A stretch of 64,000 nucleotides of DNA, taken from the NCBI RefSeq assembly GCF_003044185.1, contig NZ_PYYB01000001.1, positions 496,001 to 560,000 on the forward strand. The letters are read 5' to 3'. Within the stretch, counting starts at the first letter, position 1; the number at the start of each line of letters is the position of its first letter. Position numbers and translations under genes: made by a program. This document shows positions 50,026 through 58,842 of this stretch, piece by piece. The notes beneath the pieces are model-generated. The model saw only the letters and a list, made by a program, of their open reading frames with translations. It had not been told where the DNA came from and ran no database searches. The stretch is from Paraconexibacter algicola. Its GTDB lineage: Bacteria; Actinomycetota; Thermoleophilia; Solirubrobacterales; Solirubrobacteraceae.

Positions 50026-50856
50026 ATGGCCGACCGCGACGCGCCCGAGGAGCCGAACCTGCCGCAGCCGCGCCCGGAGCCCGGCGAGCCCCTGCGCGTG
50101 CTGACCGTCGTACGCCGCATCGACTCCCAGCCGCTGCTCCTGCGCCTGACCGACAAGCTCCGCCGCCGCCTGCCCGGCGACGACCGCTTCGGCGACCCGC
50201 TGTCGGTCGCGGGGACCTCCCCCGCGGAGGTCGTCGGCCGGCAGGTGCAGGTCCTCTCCTCCGAGCGGCCGAGCGTCGCGCGCGAGCTCGGGCTGAGCGC
50301 CCTGCAGGTCTGGCAGGCGCTGTCGGAGTCGGCGGGCCGCGGCCGCGGCGACCGCGAGGTCGCGATGCTGTTCACCGACCTCGTCGGCTTCTCCTCGTGG
50401 GCGCTGCGCGCCGGGGACGAGGCCGCCGTGCAGCTCCTGCGCGAGGTCGGCATCGTCGTCGAGGGCGCCGTCTCCGAGCATCGCGGGACGCTCGTCAAGC
50501 GGCTCGGCGACGGGCTGATGGCCGTGTTCCCCACCGTCGAGGCGGCGACGCGCGCGGCGCTGGACGCCGACGCGGGCCTGCGCGACGTCGAGGTCGACGG
50601 GCACCGCCCGCGGCTGCGCGCCGGCGTCCACGTCGGGCGGCCCCGGAAGATCGGCGGGGACTACCTCGGCGTCGACGTGAACATCGCGGCGCGGGTCGCC
50701 GACCAGGCGCGCGGGGGCGAGCTGCTGCTGTCCGTCCCGGCCGTCGAGCAGCTCGAGCCCGACGCCTACCGCACCGGGCGCGCCAAGCGCCTGCGCGCCG
50801 CGGGCGCCCCGAAGGACCTGCGCGTGCAGAGCGTGCGCCGCGCGACCCGCGACTAG
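50026..50856 (+). CDS. Adenylate/guanylate cyclase-domain protein
   Basis: A 276-residue class III nucleotide cyclase homologue. The catalytic domain (about 115-270) has the metal-binding FTDLVGFSSWA, then KRLGDGLMAVF with the second Asp, and LGVDVNIAARVADQA near the base-binding region. The N-terminal 110 residues carry an unrecognised helical domain. Whether it makes cAMP or cGMP, or is a non-catalytic relative, cannot be decided. ATG follows TACGAT by 8 bases. Its stop overlaps that of serS within a shared CTAG. Confidence 0.8.
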   Translation: MADRDAPEEPNLPQPRPEPGEPLRVLTVVRRIDSQPLLLRLTDKLRRRLPGDDRFGDPLSVAGTSPAEVVGRQVQVLSSERPSVARELGLSALQVWQALSESAGRGRGDREVAMLFTDLVGFSSWALRAGDEAAVQLLREVGIVVEGAVSEHRGTLVKRLGDGLMAVFPTVEAATRAALDADAGLRDVEVDGHRPRLRAGVHVGRPRKIGGDYLGVDVNIAARVADQARGGELLLSVPAVEQLEPDAYRTGRAKRLRAAGAPKDLRVQSVRRATRD

Positions 50857-52106
50857 GTCGTCGCCCGCAGCACGGGCGGCGCGCCCGCGTCCACGAGACA
50901 CTGCGGGAGCGCGACGGTGCCGTCCTCCTGCTGGTGGTTCTCGAGGATCGCGATCAGCGTGCGGCCGACGGCCACGGCCGTCCCGTTGAGCGTGTGGAGG
51001 GTCTGCGGCTTGCCGCCCTCCGGACGCAGCCGGATGTTCAGGCGCCGCGCCTGGTAGTCGGTCGTGTTCGAGCACGACGTCAGCTCCCGGTACTGGCCCT
51101 GCGCGGGCAGCCAGGCCTCGCAGTCGTACTTCTTCGCGGCGCTCGCCCCGAGGTCGTCGACCGCGATGTTCACCACGCGGTAGGGGATCCCGAGATCGGT
51201 GAGGATCTCCTCCTCGATCGCCAGCAGCCGCTCGTGCTCGGCCTGCGAGGCGTCCGGCTCGACGAAGCAGAACATCTCGACCTTGTCGAACTGGTGCACG
51301 CGGAAGATCCCGCGCGTGTCGCGACCGGCGGCGCCCGCCTCGCGGCGGAAGCACGGGCTGAAGCCCGCGTAGCGGACCGGCAGGCTCGCCTGGTCGAGGA
51401 TCTCCCCCGCGTGCAGGGACGCGAGCGCGACCTCGCTCGTCCCGACGAGGTACAGCTCGTCCTGCGGCAGGTGGTAGATCTGCTGCTCGGTGTCCGGCAG
51501 GAAGCCGGTGCCGAACAGCGCCTCCTCACGGACGAGGACCGGGGGGATGACCGGCTCGTGGCCGTGGCCGCGGACCTTCTCCAGCGCCCACCGCACGAGC
51601 GCCATCTCGAGCATCACGAGGTCGCCCTTCAGGTACGCGAAGCGGCTGCCCGACAGGCGCGCCCCGGCCTCCATGTCGATCATGGCGCCGGCCAGCTCGA
51701 GGTGGTCGCGCGGCTCCGCGACCGGGCTGCGCGGCTCCCCGACCTCCCGGAGGACCGTGTCCTGCGGCGCCGCGGTCGGGTCCGGGAGGTTCGGGAGCTT
51801 CGCGAGCGCGGGCTGCAGCTGCGCCTCGACCTCGGTCAGCTCCTCCTGCAGCGCCTTCGCGCGCGCCTTGACGTCGTTCATCGCCTGGAGCGCCTCGGTG
51901 GCGTCCTCCCCGGCCTTCTTGGCGGCGGCGATCGCCTGGCCGGCCGCGTTCTGCTCCGCCTTCAGGCCCTCGACCTGCGGGATCAGCGCGCGGCGGCGCT
52001 CGTCGAGCGACAGGACGGCGTCGAGCCCGTCGGCGTCCCCCCGGCGGGCCAGCGCGGCCCGTGCGGCCTCGGTCTCGGTGCGCAGCAGCTTGAGGTCGAG
52101 CATCAC
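50853..52106 (-). CDS. serS: Seryl-tRNA synthetase
   Basis: A 417-residue class II aminoacyl-tRNA synthetase. An N-terminal coiled-coil tRNA-binding arm (about 1-105) precedes the catalytic core with motif 2 (SPCFRREAGAAGRDTRGIFR) and motif 3 (LNGTAVAVGRTLIAILENHQ). It charges tRNA-Ser, two genes for which lie within 8 kb. Length is normal. ATG follows TACCTT by 7 bases (leaderless type). Confidence 0.97.
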   Translation of the reverse strand: MMLDLKLLRTETEAARAALARRGDADGLDAVLSLDERRRALIPQVEGLKAEQNAAGQAIAAAKKAGEDATEALQAMNDVKARAKALQEELTEVEAQLQPALAKLPNLPDPTAAPQDTVLREVGEPRSPVAEPRDHLELAGAMIDMEAGARLSGSRFAYLKGDLVMLEMALVRWALEKVRGHGHEPVIPPVLVREEALFGTGFLPDTEQQIYHLPQDELYLVGTSEVALASLHAGEILDQASLPVRYAGFSPCFRREAGAAGRDTRGIFRVHQFDKVEMFCFVEPDASQAEHERLLAIEEEILTDLGIPYRVVNIAVDDLGASAAKKYDCEAWLPAQGQYRELTSCSNTTDYQARRLNIRLRPEGGKPQTLHTLNGTAVAVGRTLIAILENHQQEDGTVALPQCLVDAGAPPVLRATT

Positions 52107-52144
52107 CCGGAAGGTATCCGTGGCGGGAGGCGTACGCTTTCTCC

Positions 52145-52552
52145 ATGGACGCCAAGGTGCGAAAGACCGACCAGGAGTGGCTCGAGCAGCTCGGGCCCGA
52201 CCGCTTCCACGTGCTGCGCCGCGCGGGCACGGAGCCGCCGTTCACCGGTGAGCTGCTGACGGTGAAGGACGACGGGACGTTCGTGTGCGGGGCGTGCGGC
52301 GCGACGCTGTTCGGCAGCGACGCGAAGTACGAGTCGCACTGCGGCTGGCCGAGCTTCGTCGAGCCCGCCGACGAGTCCGCGGTGATCCTGCGGCCCGACA
52401 CGTCGCACGGCATGCTGCGCGTCGAGGTCCTGTGCGCCACGTGCGAGTCGCACCTGGGACACGTGTTCGACGACGGCCCGCGCGATCGTGGCGGGCAGCG
52501 CTACTGCATCAACTCGCTGTCGCTCGGCTTCGCGCCGAGCGACCAGGGCTGA
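52145..52552 (+). CDS. msrB: Peptide methionine-R-sulfoxide reductase
   Basis: A 135-residue MsrB with structural zinc cysteines C48, C51, C97 and C100, the resolving-type C66 (HCGWPSF) and catalytic C121 (RYCINSLSL). It reduces methionine-R-sulfoxide in proteins with thioredoxin. ATG follows TACGCT by 6 bases, divergent from serS by 38 bases. Alone, not fused to MsrA. Confidence 0.95.
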   Translation: MDAKVRKTDQEWLEQLGPDRFHVLRRAGTEPPFTGELLTVKDDGTFVCGACGATLFGSDAKYESHCGWPSFVEPADESAVILRPDTSHGMLRVEVLCATCESHLGHVFDDGPRDRGGQRYCINSLSLGFAPSDQG

Positions 52553-52561
52553 CGGTCCGGC

Positions 52562-52960
52562 TCAGGAGTTCGGGCCGGCGCTGACCTTGCGCTTGTAGCC
52601 GGCCCACTTCGCCAGGAACTCGGCGACGGCCTGCGCGTCCTCGCCGACGACGAGGTTCTCGGGCATGATCGCGCCCGAGTAGCCGCCGTTGCGGATCGCG
52701 TACAGGATCGTCTCCACGTCCTCCTTGCGGACGTTGAAGTTCGGGCCGTCGACGCGCTCGCGGTTGTTGATGCCGATGGCACCACCCTGCGCCCCGACCT
52801 TGTCGAGGGTGTGGCAGCCCGAGCAGCGCTCGACGAACAGACGGGCACCCTTGCCCTCGTTCCCGGCGGCGTTCTGGAGGCTGTTGCCCTCGGAGCCGCA
52901 GGCGGAGACGCTGCCGGCGATGGCGAGGAGGGCGAAGGCGGTGACGACGCGATGACGCAT
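52562..52960 (-). CDS. Lipoprotein cytochrome c
   Basis: A 132-residue class I cytochrome c. It has a lipobox (GSVSAC, Cys21), the heme motif C46-x2-C49-H50 (CSGCH) and an axial Met in GAIMPENL near 98. The chain is membrane-anchored by lipid on the outer side and carries electrons. A TATGAT box ends 9 bases before the ATG. It is divergent from the cupredoxin gene with only 23 bases between the starts, so the two promoters overlap and their products are probably partners. Confidence 0.88.
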   Translation of the reverse strand: MRHRVVTAFALLAIAGSVSACGSEGNSLQNAAGNEGKGARLFVERCSGCHTLDKVGAQGGAIGINNRERVDGPNFNVRKEDVETILYAIRNGGYSGAIMPENLVVGEDAQAVAEFLAKWAGYKRKVSAGPNS

Positions 52961-52983
52961 GGCCGCGGCATCATACGAAAGGA

Positions 52984-53412
52984 ATGGCCGACCGAGGCGC
53001 CACGTCCATACCGCTGCGGCGCCTGCTGCCCGCACTCGCCGTCACGGCCGCGCTCGGCTTGGGCGCGTGCGGCGGCGAGCCCGCGGCCGTCGTCGATCGC
53101 GACGGCACGCTGCGGCTGACCCTGTCCGAGTACCGGATCGACCCGCAGGTGATCCGCGTGCGGCCGGGCCGCATCCACATCGTCGCCCGCAACGAGGGCC
53201 GGCTGCCGCACAACCTGCGGGTGCGGTCGCTGGACCGCGAGCGCGGTGAGGAGGTCGAGGAGTTCGGCCAGTTCTCCCCGACCGCCTTCCCGGGCGGGCT
53301 GGTGACGGGCGACGTCGTGCTGCAGTCCGGCAAGTACGAGCTGGTCTGCACGCTGGGCAACCACGACGACCTCGGCCAGACCGGCACGCTGATCGTCGGC
53401 GACGGCTCCTGA
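52984..53412 (+). CDS. Lipoprotein cupredoxin with non-Met axial position
   Basis: A 142-residue blue-copper-like protein with lipobox Cys29 (LGLGAC). Copper ligands H76 (LPHN), C122 and H127 (VCTLGNHDDLGQ) fit the plastocyanin/sulfocyanin pattern C-x4-H-x4-M, but the last position is Gln132 rather than Met. Gln is the axial ligand in stellacyanin and lowers the potential. Likely an electron carrier at the outer membrane face, paired with the divergent cytochrome c. Confidence 0.8.
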   Translation: MADRGATSIPLRRLLPALAVTAALGLGACGGEPAAVVDRDGTLRLTLSEYRIDPQVIRVRPGRIHIVARNEGRLPHNLRVRSLDRERGEEVEEFGQFSPTAFPGGLVTGDVVLQSGKYELVCTLGNHDDLGQTGTLIVGDGS

Positions 53413-53452
53413 CGCGCGCGGGAAGGAGTTCGCGCCGCCGCGGCGAACCCCG

Positions 53453-53567
53453 GGAGCGACCCGGCGTTCGACCCGCGACCGGTCGCTCCAAGACTTCTTC
53501 GCGATCGCTCACGTACGGCGGCAACCACTGGTCGTCGCCGGGTCACCTTCTTCTCCCCGGCGACGAC
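53453..53567. terminator. Two hairpins between convergent genes
   Basis: GGAGCGACC/GGTCGCTCC (53453-53461 and 53481-53489, 9 bp) and GTCGTCGCCGGG/CCCGGCGACGAC (53531-53542 and 53556-53567, perfect 12 bp, 13-base loop) lie between the cupredoxin and protease stops. The second is the better bidirectional terminator. Confidence 0.55.
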
Positions 53568-53581
53568 CTCGCGACCGTCGG

Positions 53582-54760
53582 CTACTCGACGACGACGGTC
53601 TCCCGCACGGTCGGGCTGATCTGCGCACCGTCGCGGTTGTAGGCGGCGGCGCTGAGCGTCACGCGGCCGAGCGGCAGCAGCGTCGAGGCGCGGTACACGC
53701 CGGTCGCGGCGCGCTTGGCGCGGACGAAGCGCTTCGCGGGCGCCAGGCCCTCCTGGGCCGGACGCGACGCGCGCAGGATGACCTCGCGGACCTGGGAGCG
53801 GCCGCTGCCCGAGGCGCGCAGCGTCGTGCGGCACGTCGTGGCGCCGCAGCTGATCGAGCCGATCCGCAGGCGCACGGTCTTGCGCACCGTCGCCGGGGCG
53901 ACGACCGGCGCGGCCGGGGCCGTCGGTGCGGGCGCGGTGTCGGCGATACCGGCGGCCCCGAGGATCCACGAGCGCTCCGCGGTCACGCGGGCGTACACGG
54001 CCGCGTTGCCCTTCACGCCGCAGCTCGCGGGACCGTAGGAGACGATGCCGACGAGCCGGATCGCCTCGCCGACGCGCCCGACGAGCGGGCCGCCGCTGTC
54101 GCCCTGGCAGGTGTCCGGCCGGCCGTTGGGGGAGCTGCCGCACAGCTCCACCTCGGAGAAGTAGATCGAGCTGCCGAACTGGCTCTCGCAGACCGAGCCG
54201 GCCACCAGCGGGATGTCCGCCTGCTTGAGCACCGTGGGCTGGCTGTCGTCGTCGCGGTAGTCCGTGAGGCCCCAGCCGGTGGCCGACAGGACCGTGCCGG
54301 GCGCCTCGAGCGCCTCGTCCCCGGGGCCGGCGAGCTCGGCGGTCGGCGCGTTGATCGGCGCCGCGAGCTTCAGCACGAGGACGTCGTGCAGCGTGCGCTG
54401 GTCGTCGTACTGCGGGTGCTTGACGATCGACGCGACCTGCACGCGCTGCATGCCGGGATCGACACGGGAGATCGCCCCGCCGATGACGTCGATGCGCCGG
54501 GCGAGGTCACCGCCCTCTCCCTGGAAGGTGCCGAGGCAGTGCATCGCCGACACGACGACCTGCGGGGCGATCAGCGTGCCGCCGCAGAACAGCGCCTCCT
54601 GGGCGGACTGGCCGCGGATGACGAGGCCCACCTGGGCCGGGTTGTCGGTCGGCGTGGCCTGGCGGCCGCCGACGATCGCCGACGCCGGCGAGGCGAGGGC
54701 GAGGCTGAGGCCGAGCGTGACGACGGCCGGCGCGCTGCGCGCGAGTACAGAGGTCCCCAT
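53582..54760 (-). CDS. Secreted trypsin-like serine protease
   Basis: A 392-residue S1-family protease with signal peptide (about 1-28) and an immediate IVGG mature start (29-32), so activation may occur on signal cleavage. The catalytic triad is H74 (SAMHC), D126 (LHDVLVLKL) and S222 (GDSGGP). Cysteines fit the usual pairs. Residues 265-392 are a Pro/Ala linker and a beta-rich C-terminal domain of the sort seen in other exported proteins here. D216 in NGRPDTCQG, six residues before the Ser, suggests trypsin-like (Arg/Lys) specificity. ATG at 54760. Confidence 0.9.
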   Translation of the reverse strand: MGTSVLARSAPAVVTLGLSLALASPASAIVGGRQATPTDNPAQVGLVIRGQSAQEALFCGGTLIAPQVVVSAMHCLGTFQGEGGDLARRIDVIGGAISRVDPGMQRVQVASIVKHPQYDDQRTLHDVLVLKLAAPINAPTAELAGPGDEALEAPGTVLSATGWGLTDYRDDDSQPTVLKQADIPLVAGSVCESQFGSSIYFSEVELCGSSPNGRPDTCQGDSGGPLVGRVGEAIRLVGIVSYGPASCGVKGNAAVYARVTAERSWILGAAGIADTAPAPTAPAAPVVAPATVRKTVRLRIGSISCGATTCRTTLRASGSGRSQVREVILRASRPAQEGLAPAKRFVRAKRAATGVYRASTLLPLGRVTLSAAAYNRDGAQISPTVRETVVVE

Positions 54761-54866
54761 GCGGCGGCACCGTAGTCCGGTGCGCCAGCTTCGGCAATGG
54801 CCGAACGGGCAGCGGGCCGGGACGGCCGGGCGATGCGCGGCCCGGGCCGCGCGGCGGCTACCGTTC

Positions 54867-55349
54867 ATGGCCGTGACCCCGGACCCCACGAGCTACCGCG
54901 AGGCCATCGGCCGCTTCGCGACCGGGGTCGCCGTGGTCACCTGCGACGGGCCGCAGGGCCCGAGCGGCCTGACCACGAACGCGGTGTCGTCGCTGTCGCT
55001 CGACCCGCTGCTGCTGCTCGTCTGCTTCGACAACACCTCGCGCACGCTCGAGGCGGTCCGCGGCGCCGGGCGCTTCGCGGTGAACGTGCTCGCCGCCCAC
55101 CAGGCGGACCTCGCCTCCGTGTTCGCGTCCAAGCGCGAGCAGCACGAGAAGTTCGCCGAGGTCACGCACCGGGTCGAGCACGGGCTGCCGGTGCTCGACG
55201 ACGCGATCGCCTGGTTCGCGTGCGAGCTGCACGACCTGCTGCCCGGCGGCGATCACACGATCGGGCTGGGCCGCGTCACCGCGGTGCACCACGAGCCGCA
55301 GGCGGCGCCGCTGCTGTGGTTCGGCGGCGGCTACCGCGCGATCGGCTAG
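54867..55349 (+). CDS. Flavin reductase-like domain protein
   Basis: A 160-residue flavin reductase (DIM6/NTAB family): REAIGRFATGVAVVTCDGPQ, GLTTNAVSSLSLDPLLLLVC and a C-terminal GDHTIGLGRVTAVHHEP. It supplies reduced FMN or FAD to monooxygenases or reduces other substrates with NAD(P)H. ATG at 54867 is used; GTG two codons later (54873) is 8 bases after a TACCGT box and could be the true leaderless start. Confidence 0.87.
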   Translation: MAVTPDPTSYREAIGRFATGVAVVTCDGPQGPSGLTTNAVSSLSLDPLLLLVCFDNTSRTLEAVRGAGRFAVNVLAAHQADLASVFASKREQHEKFAEVTHRVEHGLPVLDDAIAWFACELHDLLPGGDHTIGLGRVTAVHHEPQAAPLLWFGGGYRAIG

Positions 55350-55371
55350 GCGCCCGGCCGGCGCCGCCCGG

Positions 55372-55824
55372 TCAGAGCCCGGCGGTGACGCCGAGCGCGC
55401 GCACGCAGAGGAAGGCGACGACGAACGCGGCCAGCGTCATCACGCCCATCTCCTTGCGCAGGATCTGCACGACGATCGACCGCTGGGTCGCCTCGTCGAG
55501 CTCACGCATGGCGTCGGCGCTCTCGAGCTCGCGGTCGTCCAGGACGGTCTGGGCGGACACCGCGCGCAGCTGCTCGGCGACGACGTTGACCGCGACCGGC
55601 AGCAGCAGGTAGAGCCACAGCAGCCCGTCGTCGGGCCGCGCACCCGAGGCCGCGGCGACCCCCGCGACGAGCGCGAGCACGCCACAGCCGACCTGGGCGA
55701 TGCGCACGAGCCGCCAGAACACCGCGCTCTGCTCGACCTGCCACCAGCGCACGGCGCCGAGCGCGCCCGGCACGAGGTTCATCGCGGCGACGGTGATCGC
55801 GGCGGCCTGGACGACGGTCTCCAC
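55372..55824 (-). CDS. Small membrane protein, function unknown
   Basis: A 150-residue protein with four hydrophobic helices (AAAITVAAMNLVPGALGAV; IAQVGCGVLALVAGVAAAS; LLWLYLLLPVAVNVVAEQL; GVMTLAAFVVAFLCVRALG) and an acidic loop between helices 3 and 4. GTG at 55824 is the probable start. Not a known transporter family as far as I can see. Confidence 0.6.
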   Translation of the reverse strand: METVVQAAAITVAAMNLVPGALGAVRWWQVEQSAVFWRLVRIAQVGCGVLALVAGVAAASGARPDDGLLWLYLLLPVAVNVVAEQLRAVSAQTVLDDRELESADAMRELDEATQRSIVVQILRKEMGVMTLAAFVVAFLCVRALGVTAGL

Positions 55825-55924
55825 GCGCAGGATGGTGGCACGGGCGCGCCGGGGGCCGCGCGCCCGGTCGCTTGACCCACCGCGCAGGTCGGATTTCCCG
55901 CATGGACACGTGCGTTCTGCCACT

Positions 55925-55943
55925 TTGTGACACGGGCGCACAA
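55925..55943 (+). promoter_or_regulatory. TTGTG-N9-CACAA inverted repeat before nuoA
   Basis: TTGTGACACGGGCGCACAA, 42 bases before the nuoA start. It recalls the redox repressor Rex consensus (TTGTGAA-N4-TTCACAA), which controls complex I genes in some actinobacteria, but its spacing is one base longer and the inner bases differ, so the match is weak. Confidence 0.25.
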
Positions 55944-55985
55944 GCGAGCACAGCCGAGCCCGCGAAGGTGATAGAAACCGGGTCC

Positions 55986-56348
55986 GTGCTGCGCTCCTAC
56001 GCCCCAGCCCTCGTCTTCCTCGGTCTCGGCACGATCGTGGGCGTCGCCTTCGCCTTCCTGAACACGCTGTTCGGGCCGAAGCGGAAGATGCAGGTCAACA
56101 ACAAGACCGACCCGTACGAGTGCGGTCTGCCGTCCGAGGTGCAGCAGAACTTCCGGTTCGGGATCAGCTTCTACCTGATCGCCATGCTGTTCATCCTGTT
56201 CGACATCGAGGTGCTCTTCCTGTACCCGGTCGCCGTACAGCTGAAGGCGTTCGGAACGTTCGCCCTGATCGAGACCATCGTCTTCATCACCCTGCTCTTC
56301 GTCGCCTTCATCTACGTGTGGCGGCGCGGCGCACTCGAGTGGCGCTGA
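55986..56348 (+). CDS. nuoA: NADH-quinone oxidoreductase subunit A
   Basis: A 120-residue NuoA with three transmembrane helices and the family loop [20 protein letters not shown], the Cys loop near the quinone site. First gene of the complex I operon. GTG at 55986 is chosen; an in-frame GTG six codons upstream (55968) is also possible and no ribosome site decides between them. Confidence 0.92.
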   Translation: MLRSYAPALVFLGLGTIVGVAFAFLNTLFGPKRKMQVNNKTDPYECGLPSEVQQNFRFGISFYLIAMLFILFDIEVLFLYPVAVQLKAFGTFALIETIVFITLLFVAFIYVWRRGALEWR

Positions 56349-56376
56349 GGACGCAGGCAAGGAGGGAACGCGCACC

Positions 56377-57069
56377 ATGGAGATCATCCGCCAGCCGCTC
56401 ACCGGCCCCGGGCAGAGCCCGTCGGACTTCCGCTCCCAGCAGCTGAAGGCCCGCGACATGCTCCGCGGCGACCTCGAGGGCAAGGAGCTCGAGGAGTACG
56501 TCCAGTCGCGCATCATCACGACGACGCTCGACAAGGCCGTCGCCTGGGCGCGCGGGAACGCGATGTTCCCCGCCACCTTCGGCCTCGCCTGCTGCGCCAT
56601 CGAGATGATGAGCATCGTCGCCGCCCGCGTCGACGTCGCCCGCTTCGGCTTCGAGGCGTTCCGCGCGTCGCCGCGCCAGGCCGACCTGCTCATCCTCTCC
56701 GGGCGCGTCAGCATCAAGATGGCGCCGGTCGTGCGCCGTATCTACGACCAGATGCTCGAGCCGAAGTGGGCCATCGCGATGGGTGCGTGCTCCAGCTCGA
56801 TGGGCGTGTTCAACAACTACGCCGTCGTGCCGGCCGACAAGTTCATGCCGGTCGACGTCCACGTCCCCGGCTGCCCGCCCCGCCCCGAGGCCCTGATGCA
56901 CGGCATCCTCAAGCTCCGCCAGCAGATCCAGCTGGACCCGGCGCAGGGCTGGCGTACCCGCTACGGCGCCACCGACACGATCGAGGTCCTGCCCGACGAG
57001 GGCGACGAGCTCCTCAAGCGCGCCGACGAGCTGACCGTCATGGAGCCCGGGGAGGCCGACCGTGCCTGA
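56377..57069 (+). CDS. nuoB: NADH-quinone oxidoreductase subunit B
   Basis: A 230-residue NuoB carrying the N2 iron-sulfur cluster. Cys ligands are in [11 protein letters not shown], then [13 protein letters not shown] and [11 protein letters not shown]. Reduced N2 passes electrons to quinone at the NuoB/NuoD interface. ATG at 56377 follows a strong AAGGAGG site. The tail after the conserved core is about 40 residues longer than the minimal form. Its stop overlaps nuoC by 8 bases. Confidence 0.95.
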   Translation: MEIIRQPLTGPGQSPSDFRSQQLKARDMLRGDLEGKELEEYVQSRIITTTLDKAVAWARGNAMFPATFGLACCAIEMMSIVAARVDVARFGFEAFRASPRQADLLILSGRVSIKMAPVVRRIYDQMLEPKWAIAMGACSSSMGVFNNYAVVPADKFMPVDVHVPGCPPRPEALMHGILKLRQQIQLDPAQGWRTRYGATDTIEVLPDEGDELLKRADELTVMEPGEADRA

Positions 57070-57574
57070 CGCCACCGGCCTCGAGCTCGTCGCCGGCGGC
57101 CTGCGCGACGCGCTGCCCGACGCCGTCCTCGGCACGCTGCACTTCCGCGGCAAGGGCACGCTGCTGATCGACCCCAAGCACGTCCGGGCCACGCTCGCGC
57201 ACCTGCGCGAGCACGACGGCTGGACGTTCCTCGCGAGCGTCCACGGGGTGGACTACTACCCCGAGGAGCCCCGCCTGGGGGTCCACTACGAGCTGCTGAG
57301 CATGCGCCGCCGCGACCGCCTGTCGCTGAAGGTCCGCGTGCACTCCGAGCACCCGCACGTCGAGTCCGTCACGCCCGACTGGCCGACCGCGGACCACCAG
57401 GAGCGCGAGGTCTACGACATGTTCGGCGTCGTCTTCGACGGCCACCCGGACCTGCGCCGCATCCTCATGCCCGAGGACTACCAGGGGCACCCGCAGCGCC
57501 GCGACTTCCCGATCGGCGGCGAGCCGATCCTCTTCACGCACAACGAGTCCTCGAACCCGGGGTGGACGCGATGA
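57062..57574 (+). CDS. nuoC: NADH-quinone oxidoreductase subunit C
   Basis: A 170-residue separate NuoC (not fused to NuoD). It has the conserved block [20 protein letters not shown], then [20 protein letters not shown], followed by the GEPILFTH tail. Part of the peripheral arm. GTG at 57062 overlaps the nuoB end; its own TGA overlaps the nuoD ATG. Confidence 0.94.
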   Translation: MPDATGLELVAGGLRDALPDAVLGTLHFRGKGTLLIDPKHVRATLAHLREHDGWTFLASVHGVDYYPEEPRLGVHYELLSMRRRDRLSLKVRVHSEHPHVESVTPDWPTADHQEREVYDMFGVVFDGHPDLRRILMPEDYQGHPQRRDFPIGGEPILFTHNESSNPGWTR

Positions 57575-58842
57575 CCGACGTCACGACGACCACCGAGGCG
57601 CCGCGCAAGTCCGCGTACCGCCAGATGGAGGACTCGGTCGACCTGGCCGAGCTCAAGCAGCCCGTCGGGGAGCTCGACAGCGAGCTGCTGACCCTGAACA
57701 TGGGGCCGCACCACCCCGCCACGCACGGCGTGCTGCGGCTGCTGGTGCAGCTCGACGGCGAGATCGTCCGCGACATCAAGCCGATCATCGGCTACGTCCA
57801 CACCGGCATCGAGAAGACCGCCGAGGACAAGAGCTACTGGAAGGCCATTCCCGTCGTCGAGCGGATGGACTACCTCTCCTACTTCTTCAACGCGTACGCG
57901 TACTGCGGCGCGGTCGAGACGCTGCTGGACCTCGAGGTCCCCAAGCGCGCGCAGTACCTCCGGGTGATCCACATGGAGCTGAACCGGATCATGAGCCACC
58001 TCGTGTGGCTCGGGACGTCCGCGCTGGACCTCGGCGCGATGTCGATGTTCTGGTACTGCTTCCGCGAGCGCGAGAAGATCCTCGACCTCTTCGAGCAGTC
58101 GACCGGGCAGCGCATGCACACGCGCTACTTCCAGGTCGGCGGCGTCATGGAGGACGTGCCGGACGGCTGGATCGAGAACGTCCGGAAGTTCACGGCCGAC
58201 ATGCCCGAGCGCGTCCGCCAGTACCGCGCGCTGCTGAACAAGAACGAGATCCTCCTGCAGCGCCTCAAGGGCGTCTGCCCGCTCGACGAGGAGACGCTGT
58301 TCGGCCTCGGCGTCACCGGCCCGCTGCTGCGCGCCGCCGGCAACCCGTGGGACCTGCGCAAGGCGATGCCGTACTCGTCCTACGAGGACTTCGACTTCCA
58401 GATCCCCGTCGGGACCGAGGGCGACAACTACGACCGCTACATGGTCCGCGTCCAGGAGATGCTCGAGTCGGTGAAGATCATCGACCAGGCGCTGGACAAG
58501 CTCCCCGACGGCCCGGTCATCACCGACAACCGCAAGGTGGCGCTGCCGCCGCGGCACGAGCTGGCGACCTCGATGGAGGCGCTGATCCACCACTTCAAGC
58601 TCGTCACCGAGGGTTTCCGCGTCCCGCCGGGCGAGGTCTACCACCCGTGCGAGGCGCCCCGCGGCGAGCTCGCCTGCTTCGTCCGCTCGGACGGGTCGTC
58701 CAAGCCCGCGCGCGTCCACATGCGCGACCCCTCGTTCGTGAACCTCCAGGCGACCGCGCCGATGTGCAAGGACGCGTACATCGCGGACCTGATCGCGACG
58801 CTCGCCATGCTCGATCCCGTCCTGGGAGGCATCGACCGGTGA
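57571..58842 (+). CDS. nuoD: NADH-quinone oxidoreductase subunit D
   Basis: A 423-residue NuoD (49-kDa subunit). It has the quinone-site loop LNMGPHHPATHGVLRLLVQL, VERMDYLSYFFNAYAYCGAV and an acidic C-terminus ending LDPVLGGIDR. Quinone reduction uses the His and Tyr of this region with cluster N2 of NuoB. ATG at 57571 overlaps the nuoC stop (ATGA). Confidence 0.96.
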   Translation: MTDVTTTTEAPRKSAYRQMEDSVDLAELKQPVGELDSELLTLNMGPHHPATHGVLRLLVQLDGEIVRDIKPIIGYVHTGIEKTAEDKSYWKAIPVVERMDYLSYFFNAYAYCGAVETLLDLEVPKRAQYLRVIHMELNRIMSHLVWLGTSALDLGAMSMFWYCFREREKILDLFEQSTGQRMHTRYFQVGGVMEDVPDGWIENVRKFTADMPERVRQYRALLNKNEILLQRLKGVCPLDEETLFGLGVTGPLLRAAGNPWDLRKAMPYSSYEDFDFQIPVGTEGDNYDRYMVRVQEMLESVKIIDQALDKLPDGPVITDNRKVALPPRHELATSMEALIHHFKLVTEGFRVPPGEVYHPCEAPRGELACFVRSDGSSKPARVHMRDPSFVNLQATAPMCKDAYIADLIATLAMLDPVLGGIDR

